A stretch of 49,722 bases of DNA. Source: Planctomycetaceae bacterium (GTDB taxonomy: Bacteria > Planctomycetota > Planctomycetia > Pirellulales > Thermoguttaceae). Positions within the stretch are counted from its first letter, which is position 1, and every line of letters begins with the position of its first letter. Shown one piece after another: positions 10,084 to 18,435 of the stretch. Location of the stretch: contig JAJFUI010000030.1 in the NCBI GenBank assembly GCA_021372555.1, positions 1-49,722 of the forward strand. Reading direction: 5' to 3'. A program made the position numbers and the translations under genes. The notes below the pieces were generated by a model. That model was not told the DNA's origin. It searched no databases and saw only the letters and a list, made by a program, of their open reading frames with translations.

Positions 10084-10767
10084 ATGAGAATTCGAACATA
10101 TGCCATCACGGCTGCGCTGCTGGCCATCGCTTCCGTCGGCTACGCGCAGGCCTTCGACCCCATCGGTACGCCAATGTTTGGAACGCCCTATGGCGGCCTT
10201 GGCCTCTATCGCGGTTACTGGAAATCCACCACAGCCGGCGAGGGCTTCGGCCATGGCTTGGCTGACGTCATCAGTAGCCTCGGACAAGCCAACGTCGACC
10301 TTTCCACCGCCGCGATCAACTACAGCCAGGCACGACGCAACGAGATCCTGAACAACAAGCTGTGGACGCAGGTCTATTTCGAGATGCGCGACATCAATCG
10401 CCAGCATCGGGAGGCCGAGTACCGTCGCGCCCGCGGCAACCCCGAAGACGCCTTCCGCTACTCCGCTATCGGAAGGCCGAAACCACTGGGCAGCCAACTT
10501 GACCCCAACACCGGCGAAATCCGCTGGCCAATGCTGCTGACGCTCTATGATTTCGCCGCCCAACGCGCGAGACTGCAAAAGGCCTTCGCCGACCGCGCCT
10601 ACCACGGCGTGATGGGCGTCGAGGACTACATGATCGTCCGTCAGCTCACCGGCGAAATGCTGGCCAGCCTCAGTGACCGCGTGGCCGACTTGCCGCCGCA
10701 ACAGTACATGACCGCCAAGCGATTCCTCGAGAGCTTGGCCCATGCCGCCAGCCAGCCCGCCGGCTAA
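10084..10767 (+). CDS. Exported protein of unknown function
   Basis: A 227-residue protein with a signal peptide (MRIRTYAITAALLAIASVGY, cleavage near AQA-F). A Gly/Tyr-rich stretch (FGTPYGGLGLYRGYW, about residues 35-49) follows, then long amphipathic helices rich in Gln, Arg and Ala (INRQHREAEYRRARG and the region to the C-terminus). The mature part is alpha-helical and polar and probably periplasmic. The start at 10084 is supported by AGGAG eight bases upstream; the in-frame ATG at 10000 would place the signal peptide internally. I do not recognise the family. Confidence 0.8.
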   Translation: MRIRTYAITAALLAIASVGYAQAFDPIGTPMFGTPYGGLGLYRGYWKSTTAGEGFGHGLADVISSLGQANVDLSTAAINYSQARRNEILNNKLWTQVYFEMRDINRQHREAEYRRARGNPEDAFRYSAIGRPKPLGSQLDPNTGEIRWPMLLTLYDFAAQRARLQKAFADRAYHGVMGVEDYMIVRQLTGEMLASLSDRVADLPPQQYMTAKRFLESLAHAASQPAG

Positions 10768-10860
10768 CTCGTTTCACGCGGGACGGAGCGGAGGCGGATG
10801 CCGATTGGCTTCTGGGGCTAGAACACCAACCCGTTTCAGCCAGCCGCATCCCTCCGCCGT

Positions 10861-11988
10861 CTATTCTCTCCTCGCCAGTTTCCTGAGCGCCTCGATCCCC
10901 CGCTCAATCACCGCGTCACCCGCCGCGTAAGAAATGCGGAAGTGCGTATCATGGCGACTGAAGACGTTTCCCGGAATGACGAGCAACTGATACTTCTCGA
11001 TCGCCTCGGTAACGAACTCCATGCCGGTGCCCCAAGGCAGTTTCGGGAATGCGTAGAACGCCCCGCCCGGCGCCACCAATTCGTAATAGCCCGCCAGTCC
11101 TTCCACGATCCGATCTCGCTTGCCGCGGTACGCGTCGATGTAGGGCTTGACGTCCATGTCCATCGCCGTCGCGGCCGCCCATTGCAGCGGATGCGGCGCG
11201 CACACGAAGCTGTACTGCTGCAACTTCAGCATCTCGCGAATAATCGCCGACGGCCCATGGGCGAATCCCAGCCGCCACCCCGGCATCCCGTACGTCTTGC
11301 TGAACCCATCCACCACCAGCGTCTGCGGGTTGTACTTCGCCGGCGAAACGAACGGCCGATCATAGCAGAACGCCCGATAAATCTCGTCGCTAATCAATAC
11401 GACGTTCCGCCGCGCCGCCAACTCCGCAAGGCCTCGCACCACCTCCTCGCTGGCCACCATCCCGGTCGGGTTCCCCGGGCTGTTGAAAATGATCGCCTTC
11501 GTCCGCGGCGTGATCGCGTCCGAAAGCCGATTCAGGTCGATCTGGAAATCTGGGTAGGTGTCGACGTAAACGACCTTGCCGCCAATCACCGCCGACAGCG
11601 AGTCGTACATCACGAAGTTCGGATCGAAGACGATCACCTCGTCGCCCGGATTCACCAGAACCATGAGCGCCAGCATCAACCCGCCGCTCGTCCCGCAAGT
11701 GATAAACAGGTCCCGGTCGTCGTGGCCATATTCCTGCCGAACCTGCGAGCCAAGCTTCTCCCGCAACGGGCCAATGCCCTGCGTAAGCGAGTAGCCGTTC
11801 TTTCGGCCCTGAATCGCCTCGATTGCCGCCCGTTGCACCACTTCCGGCACATCGAAATCCGGCTGACCAATTGAAAGGTTGATCGGATCCTTGAGTTTCG
11901 CCCCAAGATCGAAAACCTTCCGAATCCCCGAGGCGTCGAACAACCGCGTACGGTCAGCAAGCCAATGTTCAGACATTATGATGCTCAT
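10861..11988 (-). CDS. Class I/II aminotransferase (aspartate aminotransferase-like)
   Basis: A PLP-dependent fold-type I aminotransferase of 375 residues. Seen are NLSIGQPDFDVPE (37-49), the NPTG motif (173-176), DEIY (201-204) and the PLP-binding lysine K231 in FSKTYGMPGWRLGF. The C-terminal substrate arginine is in FRISYA. The sequence resembles AspC/AAT subgroup I enzymes that accept aspartate or aromatic amino acids; the exact substrate is not readable. Starts at 11988 or 11976 (second Met) are equally plausible, and neither has a clear ribosome binding site. The gene converges on the exported protein at 10084-10767 with 93 bases between. Confidence 0.92.
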   Translation of the reverse strand: MSIIMSEHWLADRTRLFDASGIRKVFDLGAKLKDPINLSIGQPDFDVPEVVQRAAIEAIQGRKNGYSLTQGIGPLREKLGSQVRQEYGHDDRDLFITCGTSGGLMLALMVLVNPGDEVIVFDPNFVMYDSLSAVIGGKVVYVDTYPDFQIDLNRLSDAITPRTKAIIFNSPGNPTGMVASEEVVRGLAELAARRNVVLISDEIYRAFCYDRPFVSPAKYNPQTLVVDGFSKTYGMPGWRLGFAHGPSAIIREMLKLQQYSFVCAPHPLQWAAATAMDMDVKPYIDAYRGKRDRIVEGLAGYYELVAPGGAFYAFPKLPWGTGMEFVTEAIEKYQLLVIPGNVFSRHDTHFRISYAAGDAVIERGIEALRKLARRE

Positions 11989-12133
11989 GGATGGCCAAAG
12001 TGAGAGACGACAAAGCCGCCATTTTACACGAGCCGCCTGCCACGGTCGAGCGTTTCAGCGGCGCAGCAACTCAACCTGCGCTCGCGCCGCGTCGGGATGG
12101 ACATCGGTGAGTATCGCCCACCGCGCCCCGCAA

Positions 12134-12352
12134 TCAATGCAGATGGCAGTTCGGTCCGCAGCAGTGCGACGAACCACAGACGTCCCGAGCGGGACACGCC
12201 GACCCACCGCCCACGACATGACCCGAAGGTGCGCTCATCTGACGCTCTACCCGCGTCCGCCCACAACCAGGGCACGCCGGCTTTTCGTCCCCGCGAACCA
12301 GTTCCTCAAACTCCCGTCCGCAATCCAAACACGCATACTCGTAGATCGGCAT
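12134..12352 (-). CDS. FmdB-type zinc ribbon protein
   Basis: A 72-residue protein. The N-terminus MPIYEYACLDCGREFEELV and the CPGCG knuckle form the FmdB/CxxC_CxxC_SSSS zinc ribbon (Cys pairs near residues 8/11 and 27/30). The C-terminus is Gly/Ser/Cys-rich with extra cysteines and histidines (CGSSHCCGPNCHLH), which could bind a second metal. The ATG at 12352 fits the family start MPxYEY and has GGAGG upstream. Proteins of this family are small presumed regulators of poorly known role. A second member lies at 38736-38966. Confidence 0.85.
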   Translation of the reverse strand: MPIYEYACLDCGREFEELVRGDEKPACPGCGRTRVERQMSAPSGHVVGGGSACPARDVCGSSHCCGPNCHLH

Positions 12353-12523
12353 CTCGCCAGTCCTCCAGGTTTCCCAGCCCATTATACTTCCCGCCCACAA
12401 TTGCTAGAATACCACGGCCCTCCTCTCTCGCTCGGCCGCTTGCGGAAGAGGAGCCGGGGGCGACGGCGGCCGGACACTGAGACACAACATTTTCCGCGCA
12501 TATCCAACAGGGGCAGCCTCGCC

Positions 12524-13192
12524 ATGCTCCCTCCCCTCACCCGAGCGCAATCCCGCCACGTCGATCGCCTCGCCGTGGAGCAGTATGGCTTCCACGGCCT
12601 GGTGCTTATGGAAAACGCCGGCCGTGGAGTCGCCGATATCCTCTGCGGCCTTGGCATCGCTGGGCCGGTCGTTATCTGTTGCGGCAAAGGAAACAACGCC
12701 GGCGATGGTTTCGTGGTCGCACGCCATCTCGACCTCCGCGGCTACCAGCCCCGGGTCCTCCTTTGGGCCGTGCCCGACGAACTTACCGGCGATGCCGCCG
12801 CGAACTATCGCATCCTTGAGAAAACCGACGTCCCGATCCACATTTTCGGCGCGGCCCACGATCCCGAGCGGCTGAACAAGCTCCTTACCGGCGCGGCATG
12901 GATCGTCGACGCCCTTCTCGGCACCGGCGCCCGCGGTGAACCTCGGCCCCCCGTCGACGCCGTCATCGACCAACTCAACGCCGCCACTGTGCCCAAGCTG
13001 GCGATCGACCTGCCGAGCGGCCTCGACTGCGACACCGGCCGCCCTGCCCTGCACACGATCCGCGCTGCGGAAACCTGCACGTTCATGGCCCCAAAAATCG
13101 GTTTCTCCGTCCCTGGGGCCGCCGACTACCTCGGTCGCCTCCACGTCCTCGACATCGGCGTCCCCGCAAAACTCATTGAACAAGTGCGCTGA
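12524..13192 (+). CDS. nnrE: NAD(P)H-hydrate epimerase
   Basis: A YjeF_N-domain protein of 222 residues that epimerises damaged (R)-NAD(P)HX so a dehydratase can repair it. Seen are the N-terminal TRAQSRHVDRLAVEQYGFHG, VLMENAGRGVAD and the cofactor loop CCGKGNNAGDGFVVARHL (about residues 52-69). Further on are ALLGTGARGEPRPP and the acidic catalytic region LAIDLPSGLDCDTG. It ends after the epimerase domain with no fused YjeF_C dehydratase, so the partner (NnrD) must be elsewhere. The ATG at 12524 begins the conserved N-terminus; longer in-frame sequence upstream is not family-like. Confidence 0.92.
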   Translation: MLPPLTRAQSRHVDRLAVEQYGFHGLVLMENAGRGVADILCGLGIAGPVVICCGKGNNAGDGFVVARHLDLRGYQPRVLLWAVPDELTGDAAANYRILEKTDVPIHIFGAAHDPERLNKLLTGAAWIVDALLGTGARGEPRPPVDAVIDQLNAATVPKLAIDLPSGLDCDTGRPALHTIRAAETCTFMAPKIGFSVPGAADYLGRLHVLDIGVPAKLIEQVR

Positions 13193-13203
13193 CTCCGTCG
13201 CCC

Positions 13204-13248
13204 GGGGACTGTCCCGATTTTCGTGTCAGCGAAAATGGGACTGTCCCC
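13204..13248. repeat. GGGGACTGTCCC palindromic repeat element
   Basis: A 45-bp near-perfect inverted repeat: GGGGACTGTCCCGATTTTCG, a TGTCAG loop and CGAAAATGGGACTGTCCCC. It lies between nnrE (12 bases past the stop) and the CYTH gene. Degenerate relatives occur near 21730 (GGGGTCTGCCCCAATCTTCG) and 47215 (GGGGACTTTCCCCATCTTCG). It looks like a REP-type dispersed element and could also fold as a transcript end. Confidence 0.85.
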
Positions 13249-13304
13249 CTTCACCCAACCCTTCACGCAACCTGCTAACCACCGCGTTGACAACCACCTC
13301 CGCC

Positions 13305-13865
13305 ATGCAATACGAAGTCGAAGTAAAGTATCCCGTTACCGACCTCCAAACGCTGGAGAACCGCCTTCGCGATCTCGGCAGCGCGATCTCGCCTCCGCAC
13401 TCCGAGATCGACGTCTATTTCGCCCATCCCGCCCGTGACTTCGCCAAAACGGACGAGGCCCTTCGGTTGCGTCGCAAAGGCGATCAGTTCTTCATCACCT
13501 ACAAAGGCCCGAAGATCGACGCCACGACCAAAACTCGCCACGAGATCGAACTCCCCTTGCTCGCCGACGATCCCGGCTTTCGCTCCTGGTTCTCGCTCCT
13601 CGAAGCCCTCGGCTTTGCGGCCGTCGGCGAAGTCCGAAAGTCGCGCCGCAAAGTGAACATTCGCTGGCAGGACCGCACGGTCGAGGGCTCTCTCGACCAA
13701 GTCGAGCACGTCGGCGCTTACGTCGAACTCGAACTCATCGCCGACGCCGACGATGTGGAGCCAGCCCGCGCGTGCCTCCTCTCCCTAGCCAAACACCTCG
13801 GCCTTACCCAGACCGAGCGCCGCAGCTACCTCGAGCTTCTCCTGAACGCCTCGCGAAGCCACTGA
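13305..13865 (+). CDS. CYTH domain protein (class IV adenylate cyclase-like)
   Basis: A 186-residue single-domain triphosphate tunnel protein. The signature ExExK is at the N-terminus (EVEVKY, residues 4-9). Other tunnel residues are seen in EALRLRRKGDQFFITYKGP, HEIELPL, KSRRKVNI and YVELELI. CYTH proteins hydrolyse or cyclise triphosphates: class IV adenylate cyclase (CyaB), thiamine triphosphatase or inorganic triphosphatase. The overall match is best to the CyaB/class IV group (ATP to cAMP), but activity is inference. The start at 13305 places the ExExK motif where the family has it. It follows nnrE after a palindromic repeat. Confidence 0.88.
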   Translation: MQYEVEVKYPVTDLQTLENRLRDLGSAISPPHSEIDVYFAHPARDFAKTDEALRLRRKGDQFFITYKGPKIDATTKTRHEIELPLLADDPGFRSWFSLLEALGFAAVGEVRKSRRKVNIRWQDRTVEGSLDQVEHVGAYVELELIADADDVEPARACLLSLAKHLGLTQTERRSYLELLLNASRSH

Positions 13866-14030
13866 CCCGCCAGTTAGCCAAGCGGGCCATCGGCGGTTGC
13901 ACTGCCGACTCCTGCCGATACGGCGGCGCCAACAGTGGCGCTGGCGCATCAGCGGCCGACAACAAGACTGCACTTTCGCCAACCTCCCCAATTTGCGATA
14001 CTTTCCGCTAAGAGAATTAGCGGAGCCGCC

Positions 14031-15338
14031 ATGTCCTCCAAGCCACCTGTGATCTTCTTCTCCGTCGGCGAGCCCAGCGGCGACCTGCACGGCGCGAATC
14101 TGATCCGCCAGTTGCGCCAACAGTGTCCCGACCTCCAGGCCGTGGGCTACGGCGGCCCCAAAATGGCCGAGGCTGGCTGCCATCTCCACGCCGATCTCAC
14201 CGCCCTGGCCGTCATGTGGTTTGCCCGCGCGTTGGTGAACATCCACAAGTTCTGGGCGCTCATGCGTCGCGCCGACCGCTACTTCCGCGACCATCACCCC
14301 GACGCGGTCGTGCTGATCGATTACCCCGGCTTCAACTGGTGGATCGCCCGCCGCGCCAAGGCCCACGGCATCCCGGTCTTCTACTACTGCCCGCCCCAAA
14401 TCTGGGCGTGGGCCCGCTGGCGGGTCAAGAAAATGCGACGCCTCGTGGACCACATCCTCTGCAGCCTGCCGTTCGAGGAGCCGTGGTTCCGCCGCCACGG
14501 CTGCAACGCCACCTTCGTCGGCCACCCCTTCTTCGACGAGGTCCGCCGCCACGCCTACGATGAAACCTTCATCGCCGAGCATCGTCGTCCGCTGGTGGCC
14601 ATCCTCCCCGGCTCCCGCACCCAAGAGGTGACCAACAACCTCAGCACCTTCCTCAAGGCCGCAGCCATCATTCACCGCCGCGTCCCCAACGCCCGCTTCG
14701 CCATCGCCTCGTTCAAACCCCACCAAGCCGACATCGCCCGACGCATGGTCTCCTCGTCCGTCGTCCCGTCAGCCGGTCAAGACAAGTCGGGGACCGCCAA
14801 CGCGACCAACGAAACCCACCTTCCCATCGAGGTCTGCATCGCCAAAACGCCCGAACTCATGCGCCTTGCCGACTGTGCCATGTCCGTTTCCGGCTCCGTT
14901 TCCCTGGAACTCCTCTACCACACCACGCCGACAGTAATCCTCTACCGCATCAGCCGCTTCGCCTTCTTCGTGCAGAAGTTCTTCCGCAAAGTAAAATACA
15001 TAACCTTAGTCAACCTCCTCGCCACCGGCGGCCTGGACGACCAAAACTCCGAAGTCAAAGACCAGCCCGTTCCCCCTTTCAGCACCACTTCCGTTCCCTT
15101 TCCCGAGTATCTCACCTGCGAAGACAAATCCGCCGACATCGCCGCCCACGTCATCGACTGGCTCACCAATCCCGCCAGTCGTCAGGCCCGGATCGAAACG
15201 CTCACTGCACTGAAAAACCAAGTCGCCCATGGCGGCGCCTCCCGACGTGCCGCCGAGTACATCCTAACCGTTCTCGCGTCCCGACCCTCGCCGCCGAGCC
15301 CGCATCATCTCGCCAAACAGCCGTTGGCCGACCGGTAA
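14031..15338 (+). CDS. lpxB: Lipid-A-disaccharide synthase
   Basis: GT19 glycosyltransferase that joins UDP-diacylglucosamine and lipid X to make the lipid A disaccharide at the inner membrane. Family blocks in order: FFSVGEPSGDLHGANLIRQL (residues 9-28), YGGPKMAEAG, VLIDYPGFNWWIARRAK, YYCPPQIWAWARWRVKKMRR, FVGHPFFDEV, LPGSRTQEV, and SVSLELLYHTTPTVILYR. At 435 residues it is longer than the usual 380. Two low-complexity insertions explain this: about residues 241-264 (SSSVVPSAGQDKSGTANATN) and about 336-358 (DDQNSEVKDQPVPPFSTTSV). A Pro/Ser-rich tail ends the protein. The start at 14031 is the first Met before the conserved block. Confidence 0.94.
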   Translation: MSSKPPVIFFSVGEPSGDLHGANLIRQLRQQCPDLQAVGYGGPKMAEAGCHLHADLTALAVMWFARALVNIHKFWALMRRADRYFRDHHPDAVVLIDYPGFNWWIARRAKAHGIPVFYYCPPQIWAWARWRVKKMRRLVDHILCSLPFEEPWFRRHGCNATFVGHPFFDEVRRHAYDETFIAEHRRPLVAILPGSRTQEVTNNLSTFLKAAAIIHRRVPNARFAIASFKPHQADIARRMVSSSVVPSAGQDKSGTANATNETHLPIEVCIAKTPELMRLADCAMSVSGSVSLELLYHTTPTVILYRISRFAFFVQKFFRKVKYITLVNLLATGGLDDQNSEVKDQPVPPFSTTSVPFPEYLTCEDKSADIAAHVIDWLTNPASRQARIETLTALKNQVAHGGASRRAAEYILTVLASRPSPPSPHHLAKQPLADR

Positions 15339-15374
15339 TCTCCCTTCCGTTTCCTTTTTCGCCCGATTCCAGCC

Positions 15375-16121
15375 ATGCTCGGTGAACCCGCTCCCAGCCA
15401 AGCCGATCTGAACTTCGTGCTTTTCGGCATCCCTGTCCGCGTCCATCCGTACTTCTGGTTGGTCACTTTGTTCCTGGGCTACCGCCTGGGCGACGCTATC
15501 TCCGTGTTGATCTGGGTCGCCGTCGTCTTCGTCTCCGTTCTCGTCCACGAGGTCGGCCACGCGCTGGCGATGGAACGCTACGGCTTTCGCCCCTGGATCG
15601 TCTTGTACGGCCTTGGCGGCCTTACCTGTCGCGACCAACGCTACGGTTTTCACTCCAGCCGTTACGAGTCGTCCGGCGAAATCCTCATCTCGCTGGCTGG
15701 CCCCGCCGTCGGCTTCGGCCTTGCCGCCTTGCTGGTGCTGATCCTCATGGCGACAGGCCATCGCCACGCGCTCGACTTCGTGCGGCTCTGGGGCCTTATG
15801 CCAACCGTCACTCTCGACAACCTACGTCTCCAGCAAGTCTGCAACGCGTTTTTCTACGTCAGCATCCTCTGGGGATTGGTCAATCTTCTGCCGGTCTACC
15901 CTCTCGACGGCGGCCAAGTCGCCCGCGAAATCCTGCTCGCCTTGAATCCGCGCGGCGGCATTCGTCAGTCGCTTTGGTTGTCCTTCTTCGTCGCCGCCGG
16001 CATGGCGATCTACGGCATCACGCAGTGGCGCAGCGCTTACGCCGCGATCTTCTTCGGCTACCTCGCCTACTCCAGTTACCAAACGCTGCAGATCTACAGC
16101 AGCCGCGGCCGTTGGTACTGA
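15375..16121 (+). CDS. Site-2 protease family (M50) membrane metalloprotease
   Basis: A 248-residue polytopic membrane protein. The zinc motif HEVGH (58-62) lies in the transmembrane helix VVFVSVLVHEVGHALAMERYG. The third ligand motif is NLLPVYPLDGGQVARE with Asp178. Hydrophobic segments are near residues 25-55, 105-125, 158-172 and 205-235. There is no PDZ or CBS domain, so this is a minimal rhomboid-sized M50 protein of the SpoIVFB-like type. It could cleave membrane-bound regulators, but no anti-sigma factor is adjacent. It starts 36 bases after lpxB and may be cotranscribed. No Shine-Dalgarno is visible. Confidence 0.88.
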   Translation: MLGEPAPSQADLNFVLFGIPVRVHPYFWLVTLFLGYRLGDAISVLIWVAVVFVSVLVHEVGHALAMERYGFRPWIVLYGLGGLTCRDQRYGFHSSRYESSGEILISLAGPAVGFGLAALLVLILMATGHRHALDFVRLWGLMPTVTLDNLRLQQVCNAFFYVSILWGLVNLLPVYPLDGGQVAREILLALNPRGGIRQSLWLSFFVAAGMAIYGITQWRSAYAAIFFGYLAYSSYQTLQIYSSRGRWY

Positions 16122-16449
16122 GCGCGCTATCGCAAGCAAGAACACTCGCCAGAGAGTTCTCGGCCTTCTCGTCATCTCGATCACAGCGAAGAGTCCGTCG
16201 CCGATCACGGTTCAACTTCGCTTCGTCGCGATCCTCTTCGTCGACGGTGTCCTCTCGTCTCACGAACGCAAACACTTCTTCTTGTCTTCCAATCTTTCAC
16301 AGAAACTGGCACTTTCTTCTTGATCTCCCCTTGCACGATTCCGCAAGATCGCTACAACATAGCGACATTGGGCTTCTTCGTTCGCGACTCCGGTGGTCGG
16401 AAGCTTCGCTCTGAAGCCCCCCAAAGAAACTTTTGACGGAGAAATTACT
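16122..16449. other. Leader region of the histone-like gene
   Basis: A 328-base gap without a credible gene. It is pyrimidine-rich on the plus strand. TTGCAC (16331-16336) followed after 16 bases by TACAAC (16353-16358) is a possible promoter for the histone-like gene, giving a leader of roughly 85 bases. A GAAGCTTCGCTCTGAAGC-like hairpin lies just upstream of the ribosome binding site. Confidence 0.4.
16331..16358 (+). promoter_or_regulatory. Possible promoter of the histone-like gene
   Basis: TTGCAC-N16-TACAAC resembles a sigma-70 promoter. It is the only candidate pair I find in this gap in the right orientation. Weak evidence. Confidence 0.3.
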
Positions 16450-16611
16450 GTGGCCAAGAAGAAGGTTGCCAAGAAGGCGCCCGCAAAGAAGGTCGCGACC
16501 AAGAAGGTTGCCGCGAAGAAAGTCGCGAAGAAGGCTCCCGCAGCAAAGAAGGTCGCCAAGAAGGCCCCGGCCAAGAAGGCTGGCAAGAAGGCTTGCTGCT
16601 GCTGCAAGTAG
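16450..16611 (+). CDS. Lys/Ala-rich histone H1-like protein with Cys4 tail
   Basis: A 53-residue, very basic protein built almost entirely of KKVAKKAPA-type repeats, like the C-terminal arm of histone H1 and bacterial H1-like DNA-binding proteins. A GTG start at 16450 is preferred: GGAG lies eight bases upstream and the protein then begins MAKKKVAKK as in related small proteins; the in-frame ATG at 16393 adds an unrelated 19-residue leader. The C-terminus is unusual: four consecutive cysteines (residues 49-52) and a final lysine, which could bind metal, cross-link or be lipidated. It is followed by a strong 11-bp hairpin. DNA binding is inferred from composition only. Confidence 0.8.
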   Translation: MAKKKVAKKAPAKKVATKKVAAKKVAKKAPAAKKVAKKAPAKKAGKKACCCCK

Positions 16612-16631
16612 TGTCTTCGATACCACGGGAA

Positions 16632-16665
16632 AAGGGCCGTCGCGAGATCATTCTCGACGGCCCTT
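16632..16665. terminator. Bidirectional hairpin terminator
   Basis: A perfect 11-bp stem AAGGGCCGTCG (16632-16642) / CGACGGCCCTT (16655-16665) lies between convergent genes. A-rich sequence precedes it and TT follows it, so it can work in both directions, though T-runs are short. Confidence 0.75.
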
Positions 16666-16667
16666 AC

Positions 16668-18422
16668 TCATTTCTTGGCCTCGCCGCCGACCACCAGCGG
16701 ACTCCTCGCGGTGTACAGCCGGTATCGCTGCAACTCCTCGCAGGACGCGTCGCTAAAGTCGATCCGCGGTATCGCGTGGTACCGGTCGGCCCTCGGTACC
16801 GCCACGACGTCCCCAGCTTCGATCCGCTCCTGCCGATCCGCCTTTAAGGGCCGAATTCTGTCCGACTTGAGCTCCGCCCGCAGTGGCCCCTCCAGGTAAA
16901 ACGCCAGCGACGCCAATCGCTGCTCCGCCAACCACAACCGCGGCGGCAACCTTCCCTCGCGGTTGAAGTGTGCGGCCAGCTCCCGCGCGGAAAAACACTC
17001 CGCCACCGGCGGCAAGACCATCGTCATTGCCACCAAGAACTGCAACGCTAACGACAGCGCCGCCCCGGCCACCGTCACCTCGCGCCAGAACGTAGTCCGA
17101 GTGATCGTCGGCTGGGTCAAATGCAGCGCGGCCCCGCCGCCATCTGCCTTGCGTGCCATATGCCAGGAAACAAGCGGCCCGGGCGCCAGCACCGCCGCCA
17201 CGCCCGTCGCCACCCACACCTGCCACGAAAACGGCACGCCAAACAGCCGTTGCACCACTGCCACCGTTACCGGCAGCAAGATCGGTCCGCTCCAGCACGA
17301 TCCAACGAACGTCCTCGCGAACGCCCTCCGCGCCGGTTCGCTCAGCCGACCCTCGACCATCCTTGTCCAGGCGAACGCCGCCAGAATCGCCAGCGGCGGA
17401 AAAGCCGGCCACACATACGTCGCCAACTTCGACCTCGCCAGTGTCATCACCACCGGCCAACCAATCCCCCAGCACCAAAGCAAGAGGAGAGGGGAGAGTG
17501 GAGAAGTGAGAGTGACCTTTTTCCCTCTCATCTTTCCCCAAACCCCTGGCAAATATCCAATCCATGGCAGCCCGCCGCCCAGCAGGATCGGCACGTAGTA
17601 CCACCACGGTTGATTCGCATGCGGCTGCGTAGCCGTCGCGAAGCCCAGCAAGTGCCTGTTGACGAAAAAGTAATCGAGGTAGCCCGGATGTCGCCGTTCC
17701 ATCGCCAGATACCACGGCGCCGCCACCATTGCTGCCAACAGCAACACTCCCAAGCCGCGAACCAATACCCGCCAATCGATGCGCCGCGTCACAATCAACC
17801 AGCCGCCATAGGCCACTCCGACGACGGCCGCCCCCTCCAGGCCCTTTGCCAAGAGCGAGAGCCCGATGAAAAACCCCGCGCCAAGAATGCAGCCAGCCAC
17901 AGCTCGCCAGTTCGCTGCCCGATGCGATTCCCACAACAGCAGCACGCTGAGATTAATCCACGGCACCAGTGCCACATCGTGCGATGCCGCCTGTGCCAGC
18001 GCGGTCGGCAGAATCGTGGTCGCGTAGAAGGTCCCCCCGATCAATCCCGCCCTGCGTCCAATCATCCGCGTGGCAAGCAAACCGGTCGTCACCGCGCCGA
18101 GCAATCCAAACATCAGCCCCGGCAGCCGCACCGCGGCCTCGCTCATCCCAAACACTCGAAGCGATGCCGCCTGCGCCCAGAAATACAGCACCGGCTTGTC
18201 GAAGAATGGCTTGCCAAGAAACCGTGGCGTCACCCAGTCGCCCGTCTCCGCCATCTCTCGGGCGATCTCCGCGTGCAACCCCTCATCGGGATCGAGCAGC
18301 GGGAAGCCAATCCCAAGCGGCAGCACAAAGATGACAAGAGCCACCGCCACTGCCAGTGCAACCAGCAGCGGAGAAAACGAATCGCCAAGCCGCAAGTCAG
18401 CCTGCCGGACGTCGGATTCCAT
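16668..18422 (-). CDS. ArnT/PMT-type membrane glycosyltransferase (GT39/GT83-like)
   Basis: A 584-residue integral membrane protein with about 11-12 hydrophobic segments. The first luminal loop carries the family motif LLDPDEGLHAEIAREMAETG (about residues 42-61), whose acidic pair is catalytic in ArnT and protein O-mannosyltransferases. The enzyme would move a sugar from a polyprenyl phosphate to lipid A, protein or another periplasmic acceptor. The C-terminal soluble part is about residues 480-584. Near residues 295-314 there is a low-complexity tract (KKVTLTSPLSPLLLL) encoded by a CTCTCC-rich repeat like the intergenic ones. It is convergent with the histone-like gene. The acceptor is not predictable. 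Confidence 0.87.
   Translation of the reverse strand: MESDVRQADLRLGDSFSPLLVALAVAVALVIFVLPLGIGFPLLDPDEGLHAEIAREMAETGDWVTPRFLGKPFFDKPVLYFWAQAASLRVFGMSEAAVRLPGLMFGLLGAVTTGLLATRMIGRRAGLIGGTFYATTILPTALAQAASHDVALVPWINLSVLLLWESHRAANWRAVAGCILGAGFFIGLSLLAKGLEGAAVVGVAYGGWLIVTRRIDWRVLVRGLGVLLLAAMVAAPWYLAMERRHPGYLDYFFVNRHLLGFATATQPHANQPWWYYVPILLGGGLPWIGYLPGVWGKMRGKKVTLTSPLSPLLLLWCWGIGWPVVMTLARSKLATYVWPAFPPLAILAAFAWTRMVEGRLSEPARRAFARTFVGSCWSGPILLPVTVAVVQRLFGVPFSWQVWVATGVAAVLAPGPLVSWHMARKADGGGAALHLTQPTITRTTFWREVTVAGAALSLALQFLVAMTMVLPPVAECFSARELAAHFNREGRLPPRLWLAEQRLASLAFYLEGPLRAELKSDRIRPLKADRQERIEAGDVVAVPRADRYHAIPRIDFSDASCEELQRYRLYTARSPLVVGGEAKK
17481..17540. repeat. In-frame CTCTCCACTCTCC-type tract inside a glycosyltransferase gene
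   Basis: On the coding (minus) strand this segment reads CACTCTCACTTCTCCACTCT and then a CCCTCTCCTC stretch. It matches in composition the CCACTCT heptamers at 38655-38668. It adds roughly 15-20 residues to the protein. Confidence 0.5.
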
Positions 18423-18435
18423 TCAATCCCTGGGG

